From contig NCSJ02000570.1 of assembly GCA_002812745.2 (NCBI GenBank), positions 1 to 16,243 of the forward strand: a DNA stretch of 16,243 bases, in the 5' to 3' direction. Source of the DNA: Scytalidium lignicola. Its lineage: Eukaryota > Ascomycota > Leotiomycetes. This document shows, piece after piece, positions 8,760-16,243 of this stretch. Every line of letters begins with the position of its first letter. Position 1 is the first letter of the stretch. The notes under the pieces are model-generated. The model was not told the origin of the DNA. It worked only from the letters and a program-made list of their open reading frames with translations, and ran no database searches. Both the position numbers and the translations under genes were made by a program.

Positions 8760-8788
8760 CAATACAGTAGGAGTGAGATACTGTATTG
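8760..8788. repeat. 10-bp perfect hairpin built on TACAGTA/TACTGTA
   Basis: CAATACAGTA (8760-8769) and TACTGTATTG (8779-8788) are exact inverse complements with a 9-nt spacer. Each arm contains the heptamer recurrent in this window. Ten-base arms at this spacing are unlikely by chance here. Confidence 0.75.
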
Positions 8789-8910
8789 CGGATGCGGCAC
8801 GTCCTTCATTTACCCCATGCTTGAGCTTCGGGATTTACCCCCTCAGCCATGCCTTTTGGACAAACGCGGTGTGCCTCGTACCAATCAAACTTAACTTTCT
8901 CATCATCATC

Positions 8911-9573
8911 TACTGTACTGGTACGGACGTAGACTCCTAGATCATTCCGAAGGTGGATAGATTAGTAAGCTTCTCAGCTCAGACTTAAATTACTGTACGT
9001 AAGGTACCGTAAATGCTAAGATACCAGAGGAGCCCACTCCAGATATATTGTAGATCTTGAATTAGCAAATCAGGACTGCCGTTGAGGTTAGCATAGTGGT
9101 GGACGACTAACTCAAGATATGCAGGAGTTGCACACCAGTCACATAATGATTGTTGAGACATTCTAAGTGCTTACTCTTGCCCGTTAGTGCTAATACAGCA
9201 GAGGATTCCTAATAATTAGCAAAACCGCTATTACGTGCAAGTACCTTCTGTAGAAATAGGCAGTTTGGTGTGGATTGGTTAAATCCGAGAAAGCAATATT
9301 TCGGCAGTTAACCCGGATATAATTTCACTTATCACAAGGCAAACGACCACTCTCACATCCATCGCATTGACAATAAATTGCAGTGTTATACATCCAGGAA
9401 TATAAAATAATATCACACCACGATTAAACTTAGATTTAAGTGTTTTAGATCCAATCCAGGTGATCAATCTAGACAAGGATTATGGATGATGTCTAGTCTG
9501 CTTCAACCTCCTCCAAAAATAAGTTACTGTACAGGACTAATTTTAACACAGGTCTTGCAACGTTACTACTGTA
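8911..9573. repeat. Four single TACTGTA elements
   Basis: Heptamers start at 8911, 8991, 9525 and 9567. The last two both continue as TACTGTACAG, close to the full palindrome. They carry the motif about 900 nt into the AT-rich block, after which it is absent for 5.5 kb. Confidence 0.75.
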
Positions 9574-9967
9574 CAGCAAAGAAGAAAGTATTCTAGCTCT
9601 CCGACAGTGGAAATTCCTTTAGACGATCCATACCATCGATCCTAGCTCTTAGAATATTATTCCTAGCAGGGGAAACAACATCCTGCTAAGGTATCAATTA
9701 CCGCATTTATCTGGTCGTCTGTTGTAAGCTGCGACGTGGTTCACGGCCGTGAATCTTTCCAGCTAGATCCTCACGTCTGCTTCACATCATCACATCAGTT
9801 GCCCAATCCAGAGGCTGAGATACAACTTGCTATACTAAGACTTCTTAATCACGGCTACGGTACCACTCCGTTTGCTAGGCTTTCCGGGGGGGTTTAGAGA
9901 CATGCAGAAGCGTCGAAGCCAAATCTGAACAGACGTGCGTCAACTGAAGGCTCCACATCATCTATGC

Positions 9968-10079
9968 GAACCAAACTTAGGTTGCCTCTAAGTTGGTTTC
10001 TTCAGTCACAAATGTTTAAATTTTCTTTTTACTTCCTCTAATGCTGTCACATTTTCATACTCCATGTCGTAAGACATGG
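9968..10079. repeat. Two neighbouring hairpins
   Basis: An imperfect inverted repeat (11 of 13 paired) joins 9968-9980 to about 9989-10000, with CTTAG/CTAAG next to the loop. Sixty bases on, CCATGTC (10062-10068) and GACATGG (10073-10079) form a perfect 7-bp stem with a GTAA loop. No coding context was found. Confidence 0.4.
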
Positions 10080-11087
10080 TTTTTCCTCCTTCAAGAAAGT
10101 CGGCTCCCACGGTTTAGTCGTCTGATTGTGCTTTTCAATGTACGAGAACTAAGCCGGATGCTTCCGATATAATGTTCCGGCTATTATCTGTTTGTGATCT
10201 AGAGCAGCTCAACAGGCAAAAGTCTCTACAAATCAACTATTCAAACAAAGGCTTAGGTTGTTTTTAACATGGCTGAAACCCGTGTCACATGCTGCTCTAA
10301 AACAGGGGAGCTAGTCTTCTATTACTGGTACTTATTCTGACTATTACTATTATTTCGATCACATGGGAAAGGAAACAAGATCGAATTATTGATTTAATTG
10401 GCTTTGAGGCTTGGGGTACAGTGTGTCGCCACGGTCCGCTTGCCGGCATGTCAGCAACGATATGCTGATGATGTTATTATGGCTCTAGGATTGAGAACAT
10501 CAAGACAGGGGTAGTAAAACATTGTCAGCATGATGCAACCACTAGACTTATTACTTCAGTGGAGATATGGGCCTTTTCTCTGGCATCTAGGCTGATATCA
10601 CGCATAGAGGCGCCACACAACTCCAAAGTGGCGTTCGTAACGGTTGCTGAGAATTCATGCGGTGGCTTATTACAACAAGGCTTTGATTATTATTCACTCC
10701 TTTATTGTAAGGATCGCTCATTATTTCGGATTCTTTTTGTAGGTCTCGGATCCGAATGGAGTCAAGGTAAGCGATTGCTTAGTCGTTCCTGCTATGCATA
10801 TGGGTATCCGCCATGACGCTCTTCTACACAAATATGGAAACTGCTACGTACATTAGAGAACAGGTTCCCATTGCGGTTTCGGAAATAGAATTTGCCATCT
10901 TATGTGGGTAAAAGGAGATTGCATGTTAAAGCACGGGACCAACGATGCCGAAGATATCGGCTCCGCCTGGATGATCGACCGTGCCGAACCCGTACGCACA
11001 TATTTCTCACTGTGTCACAAATCAATAAATTGAACTTCTATGCATCTAGAGTAATAGCTATTTATATTTGAAAGGCACCAGCTACAT

Positions 11088-11096
11088 NAAAAAAAA
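11088..11096. other. Assembly uncertainty at a homopolymer
   Basis: A single N precedes an A run. The same pattern occurs at 141 (before T), 2068 (before T) and 2464 (before A). All four mark uncertain homopolymer length. Confidence 0.85.
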
Positions 11097-12968
11097 CAGA
11101 GACTGTCTCATGACATTATTAGGGCTGTATCGTGTAGACCCCTTTGTAAGGCAAGTAGTTGTTGGTAAGTACTTTCTTCGATAAGGACCGTGGTTCTGTT
11201 TAATGAACTGCTTCTTGAGTTGTTTCCCTTTTGTTCCATTGGTAGTTTACCAATCCTTCGATTATGTAAGATTATATCTAGTTCCTAATAATGAGACACT
11301 TACGCTCACAACAACTGGGGCAAAGAAAGATAAGACAGATATGCTGAGAGAAACTCTAATCAGTATTTGCCCATGGCTGCTCCCGCATAAAGCTGACTGA
11401 GGCCCAGAACAATATGAATGTTGCTTTTTCTAATATTGCTTATATATAGCACTTACTACTCTAAATGTTTTGGCGGTAAGTGAGATTCTCCCTTATGAAA
11501 ATCTCTAAAAGTAGCTTACAGAAAAGGGCTGCAGATAAAATACTAGGAATATGTCGATCGGCTACTAAAATTGTACAACCATGCAGCCCTGTGATGCAAG
11601 TCAGGGTTCTATATGCGTGTCAAAGAATGCGGTCTGGATTCTGAGACACAGTCGCTACTACCGAAACCTCTTCGTGTTGTGGCACCAATCGAGAAGAGAG
11701 CATCCGATGAATTATGAATTGTGATTCACAGCATAATCAAAAATTTCTCCGAACTGCCGACTCTTTCTCAATAACTGGCTGGCAATGATGTACACTTCAT
11801 TGTGACATACCAACTAATTTCCCTTCAAACAAACTACATTACTAAACATATCTTGGAACAATTCGATGACTGCTACATCGAAGGGGATAAGCTGATAGGC
11901 TCCTTTTCTTGTTATGATATTATCTTTAAGGTATGCTTCTTTAAGGATACATGGTCCATCAATACTCTAACGCAAAATTAAGGCTCCTCTAAGCACTAAG
12001 ATCAAGAGAACATCATTCTTTCTTCGTCTCCTATCACACTCGTTCTTTCGTCAAACAGCTCCATGGTATTACGAATGGATTTTGATTTGGTCATTCCGGT
12101 CCTGCTTAAGCAATAATGTCCTCTAAATCATCAGCGTAGTTCTTCTAACAGGGGACATAGAATTAACAACTACTTAGCAAGACTATGACCCGTTGTCCTG
12201 GATATCTACGCCACACAACCACTCTCTTGCTGTTAATTATAGGAGCGGAGAGAAATCCGGCATAATGGTAATGTACGGTTCCATATCAGGACTTATGTGA
12301 GCATTGTCAGGTCAATCCGTGTTCTTGGATCTGCATAGAATCTACGGGTCACAGCTGGCTCGGCATACCGCCAACCACAGAGCTATGTTCTAACACACCT
12401 CAAGAACTATATGTGCTAGCGGGAAGACACTTGCAGGTGAATCTTGGTAGTTGGATCCGTAAGCGTCCGGTATCCATACATGACAGATTCAGCTGATGCG
12501 AGAGTGAAAATTGGCAAGTCGGAAGCTGGAGTTGAGGTTTCTCTATTTCCGATAGACTCGCGCTAGTGAAAAGAATCTGCCACATTCAGCTGGGAAATGT
12601 CTGCAGCTTGTCATGGTATGGGAGAACACAGAATAGATGTTGTCTCGATCTCAATTATTCACGACTCGCCATGTTCAACTCAGCTCAGGCAGACGATAGG
12701 GAAGGTCAACAGGAGGGTTTGATCCGGTACTTGGCAAAGCATTCTCTTTATTTTCAAGACTGAGACAGTAGACGTGGCCCAAGATATGTATGTTAATACT
12801 CTACGCGCCATGTTCCATGATACAGTGGACATATCTCGCTGCTTTAGCATCTTAATCCAGCCCTATACAACCCTAATCTATTGATCTATGTGTCCTGACT
12901 TGAACTCTTCTCCTTTCGACCGATGCACCAACCAATGCAAAGGAAGAGCGAAACCCTCTCCCCCACAT

Positions 12969-12980
12969 ACACACACACAC
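12969..12980. repeat. (AC)6 microsatellite
   Basis: Six uninterrupted AC units lie in a C/A-rich stretch. It is an ordinary simple repeat. Confidence 0.8.
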
Positions 12981-14697
12981 AACACCAAAGCCCTCTCTCT
13001 TCCTTCAAATTTAAGAGTAGACTGAGGTGTTACGATTCAGAATATCTTACAATTTCTAATCTCTATTACATACATACTTCTACAACGGTAGCTTTGATAA
13101 ACTTAGGACGAGCATCATCCATTGTCTTGACTAATGTTAAAGTCACCTGAACCTATATAATCTCCCAGTGCCTCGCTCCGACAAACAAAATCTCATTAAC
13201 ATTTTGATGAAGCAGTACTTGTAACCTTAAATCTAGCCGTCAGTGGAATGGTTATACTACACAGTTAGCCAACAGAGTTCGGCTTAAGGTTATGCTCCTA
13301 TGGAAAAGGAAATCCGGACAACCATAGAGATGATAGCAATACCAACACTCGATGGTTCAACAGTCCGCAATTAAGTAAGTTATTTGACCATTAGACTGAT
13401 ATTTGTTAACGATTATACTTCTTTTTGAGTATTTATTTAGTTTGGAATAGATAGGATTATTTTGATAAGTGTTCTTTGATTTTTGTACGATCCAGTAACG
13501 TCATGGATTGATACTAGAAGACTAGACGGTGCTAATGTATTGGTGGTATAGTTAAACTCCAGGCTATCCGTATCCTCGAAGGGTCAAAGTCCTATCGCAA
13601 CGAAGTATTCCAAAACTCTATATCAACTTAATTTTGCCTACAACCTTCAAAGTAGGTGATTTTCCAACAATGTTCACAAGAGTAATACAGTTCTGCAAAC
13701 TCCTAATCTGAATATACCACTAGCTTACTTGGTTTGGCCGATCATACACCTCCCCGTGGCTAGAATTGAAATGCGACTGTCCTCTCTCTCTCATCCAGAA
13801 CTTTAATTATTATCTCAAAGGGTGGCATGGAGAGCAAATCCTTAACACCGCCCCCCCTTTTTAGCACACTTGCATATCTGAAATACACAAATATTATACT
13901 AGGACAATCTACAAACAAGCGTGCAAGAAGAGAGTGCGTGACTGTTGGCTTCTTAGGCAGATTGGATTAGGTTGCTTGCATGCATGAGCGTATATCCGCT
14001 GCTCGGCCCAGATTGCAACAAGAATGGATCAAGTAGGTGACTACTAGCAACAGCTGAGAAGATCGATATATTGGAGAGAACAATCCATGTTTTTGATATG
14101 GAATATATGCAACGCTTCTCTATCTAGGAAAAGGAGAGACCTGCTGTAAGCCTGGTCAAAGACATTTGTTGCGCAAGTATTATCACTATGAAGCAAAGAG
14201 AGGTCATTAAGAAATACACCTTACGTCGAATGTGATTGCCATAATTCAAGTGCTTGCAAGGTTTTCCCCAAAAGACAAAATAAAAACGAAATAGAAATGC
14301 AGCTAGACTCAAACCTTAGCTTCCACGACCGAATCTCTCGAGGAAGCTAGTCACGTAACGCTGTTTGCTTGATGAATATTTCGTCATATTATCTATACAA
14401 GTGGAACGGGTTTTATCAGATGCTATGTATGCAGTGGTCCCTAGATAATGCAGGATTCCGTGAACGACCTGATCTCGAGCGAACACAGACAGATCAAAAG
14501 AGGGATTTGAAGTGACCAGAGATCGTCAAGTCTCGGTCTCAAAAACAATGAGTGTGAAAAACATCCAGTTTTTATGACCTACCTATATCAGTATTTTTAG
14601 ATGCGATTTTATGATTGAGATTCTTGAAAGGAAAAAAAAAAGGGTTTCATATACCGTCTCACTCGTAGTGAGGGCTGTTGTCGTGAACATTGAAGTT

Positions 14698-14730
14698 CCT
14701 CGCTTGTTTGCTCGTTCCCGAGAAGCGAGG
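14698..14730. repeat. Compact 12-bp hairpin with a 5-nt bulge
   Basis: CCTCGCTT (14698-14705) pairs with AAGCGAGG (14723-14730). Inside, CTCG (14711-14714) pairs with CGAG (14719-14722) around a TTCC loop. GTTTG forms a one-sided bulge between the stems. No long T run follows, and factor-independent terminators are not expected in nuclear DNA. Confidence 0.6.
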
Positions 14731-14808
14731 TGCAGTTGCCTGAATAAGCTAGAGGAAATCCACCTTGCTCCTTATTGGCTGGCTCCAACGACACGTCTCG
14801 CGAATTTG

Positions 14809-14822
14809 ACGCGTTCGACGCG
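14809..14822. promoter_or_regulatory. Paired MCB-like boxes ACGCGT and ACGCG
   Basis: ACGCGT (14809-14814) and ACGCG (14818-14822) start 9 nt apart. ACGCGT is the core bound by the MBF complex at G1/S genes in yeasts. A TCGCGA palindrome lies just before at 14798-14803 and a reverse CCAAT box at 14774-14778. Function is inferred from motif similarity only. Confidence 0.35.
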
Positions 14823-15240
14823 CCTCCGTGTAAAAGAGCTTGCAGGCCAAAGGGCAAAGAGCAAGTTCCCACTTCGCAGCCACTCACAATCTAAGGCCAC
14901 CACACCTCTTTGATTAAGGAAGGAGATTGAATCTCAATTGAGATGAGTAGAGTCGGCGCGTGGCCCTTTGTCTGCACGCAGATGACTTGCAGGACCGGTG
15001 GGTTGGTAGGTGTAGGTCTCAGATTTGCCCCTCCATCTCTTTCAACTTCGACTGTGTTGTGCCTTGCATGGAGAGTGTGTCACGGTTGTGTTGGGTAAAA
15101 AAAACTGGATTGTACTTGTACCTCTGCTGTACTGTAAGCATTGCTAGTAATTTGCCAGAGAGGAAGGCATGATATTTGCGTCACTGATGACGGAGGGAGG
15201 TGGGAGAGATCTCGATGGGTGTGTCGCGCATGGCGTGGTG

Positions 15241-15380
15241 ACGAAATGAAGGGAAGGGGGACCGCGTGGAAGTGGAAGGAGAGGGACGAGGGAGGAACGA
15301 GAAGGAGGAAGAGATGGAATGATGGGCGCCAGGCACACAGAATATGACATCTGCCACCCCTCCTCTCCCCCTCCTCGAGC
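15241..15380. repeat. Purine-rich tract followed by a pyrimidine-rich tract
   Basis: Positions 15241-15320 are about 86% purine on the + strand (11 pyrimidines in 80). Positions 15351-15380 are about 83% pyrimidine. The two halves are only loosely complementary. C/T-rich stretches are common near fungal transcription starts; triplex formation is a further possibility. Confidence 0.6.
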
Positions 15381-15703
15381 ACTTAGTTCGTCCTCTTCCT
15401 CGTGCAAGCCATTATCGAACTGCATTATCGCTCATCCGTTCCCAAATCCTAGCGACGGGTGGAGCCTCCTCCCTTCCTCGCACGGCCAAGCGTGCAGCGT
15501 CTGCCGGCGTCCGACGAGGCCATTCTGAGCCATGGTGGACGGTTGCTTTGGCCATTGGGAGTGAGGGAGCGACACTCATGGGCTGTGCAGTGGGCAAGTG
15601 ATCATCGTGGAGCTAGAGAAGGGGAAAGGGCGTGGGAACGAAGGGGTCCTTTTTCGTGGCTGCCCTTAAATTGGACGTGGATGAGGCACATCGGGATATG
15701 CTG

Positions 15704-15766
15704 GGGAGTGCGCAAAGGGAAAAGTGCGTCCGGGAGCTCATATGAAGGGTTGTCTGGGAGTGCGCA
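15704..15766. repeat. Direct repeat GGGAGTGCGCA x2
   Basis: The exact 11-mer occurs at 15704-15714 and 15756-15766, 52 nt apart, each inside a longer similar context (CTGGGGAGTGCGCAAAG and CTGGGAGTGCGCAGAG). A partial copy (AAGTGCG) lies between them. It is a possible regulatory repeat. Confidence 0.6.
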
Positions 15767-15811
15767 GAGCATCTTTCTGGGACAAAGGAACGTGCTGGAG
15801 AGTCTGTGGTA

Positions 15812-15826
15812 TGGTAATAATTACCA
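15812..15826. promoter_or_regulatory. Near-perfect palindrome TGGTAAT-A-ATTACCA
   Basis: Seven-base arms at 15812-15818 and 15820-15826 are separated by a single base. The geometry suits a dimeric DNA-binding protein, but no known fungal site is recognised. Confidence 0.35.
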
Positions 15827-16243
15827 CGGACCTGGAATCAGGATCTGAGCTGGGACTTTCCGCGTAAAGCAATCAATCTTGCAGGAGGCATTCGAGGTCT
15901 GCGGTGCTTGCTTGCTTTGCTTACGTTGGGGAAACATCATCATCTCTTCGGAGTCTTTCTTACCTACTGTACATCGCTTCACCGTTGCATCGTCACATCG
16001 TCTCCATCACTACTGTACAGCACAGTACTACTGATGCAGTGGGACAGGAACACAGGAGCAGGGTGGTATTGTACTGGGGCATCAGAACTCAAGTGGACAT
16101 GGGCCCATCACGAGGCCCCGTCGAGAAGCAGTGGCAGAAAGGCACTGTGGCACCGAATGGGGGGCAGCGAGGGACAAAGCCATCGCCCACCAGACCGCCG
16201 CCGTGACAGCCGTCCAGCACCCAATGACACACCGCCCACTGGG

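Larger units (their letters stand above)
8641..14600. other. AT-rich gene-free block of about 6 kb
   Basis: Sampled lines are 32-45% GC, clearly lower than the block to the left. No open frame exceeds about 85 codons and none resembles a known protein. I see no long terminal repeats, tRNA or rRNA. The block could be decayed repeat DNA. However, dinucleotide counts in two sampled lines showed no strong TpA excess or CpA/TpG loss, so a repeat-induced point mutation (RIP) origin is not supported by hand. TACTGTA elements stop at 9573 within it. Confidence 0.5.
14601..16243. other. GC-rich region, possible upstream region of a gene beyond the edge
   Basis: Base composition rises again and candidate regulatory words appear: a reverse CCAAT box at 14774-14778, ACGCGT-type boxes, purine and pyrimidine tracts, and TACTGTA at 15130, 15965 and 16011. 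Open frames of up to 129 codons on both strands overlap heavily and carry no recognisable domain. A coding start near or past the right edge is possible but not shown. Confidence 0.4.

Noticed and set aside
12869..12874. CCCTAA, a telomere-like word
   Set aside because: Single copy, no tandem array, so no evidence of a telomere or an interstitial telomeric tract.
15141..15848. Several overlapping ORFs of 60-129 codons on both strands
   Set aside because: They arise from the purine/pyrimidine-skewed, GC-rich sequence, overlap each other, and show no domain or splice structure.
1..16243. CRISPR array, rRNA, insertion sequence or prokaryotic operon
   Set aside because: No spaced repeat array, rRNA-like stretch or transposase was seen; spliced genes and a C6 zinc cluster show this is fungal nuclear DNA.

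Overview
The window looks like nuclear DNA of a filamentous ascomycete (Pezizomycotina). Two spliced protein genes are supported. Their introns are short, with GT donors, CTRAY-type branch sites and AG acceptors. One gene carries a fungal Zn(II)2Cys6 DNA-binding domain and the other encodes a fungal-type DUF202 membrane protein. The genus cannot be named from this sequence. Four single N characters, each beside a homopolymer, are assembly uncertainties and not biology.

Layout. 1-1061 is intergenic. 1062-1850 (+) is a three-exon gene for a 187-residue, three-helix DUF202 protein. 1851-2969 is the shared 3' region of two convergent genes and contains a 15-bp tandem repeat just after the DUF202 stop. 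2970-4466 (-) is a three-exon gene for a 456-residue Zn2Cys6 transcription factor. From about 4467 to the end (nearly 12 kb) I find no gene I can defend.

This gene-free part has three composition blocks. About 5.2-8.64 kb is GC-rich (two sampled lines near 60%). About 8.64-14.6 kb is AT-richer (sampled lines 32-45% GC). From 14.6 kb to the end it is GC-rich again and looks like the upstream region of a gene beyond the edge. The GC-rich block ends in a promoter-like stretch (8408-8630) followed by only a 12-codon ORF, as if a gene once started there.

The strongest unexplained signal is the 7-mer TACTGTA and its complement TACAGTA. I count at least 25 copies where about two are expected. Twenty lie between 5.5 and 9.6 kb, often as tandem TACTG units, perfect TACTGTACAGTA palindromes or a hairpin. 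There are none in either gene or in the AT-rich core. A cluster of short perfect inverted repeats at 7.4-7.76 kb and a compact hairpin at 14.70 kb are secondary observations. The two genes have no evident shared function. I see no mobile-element genes, rRNA, tRNA or CRISPR array.
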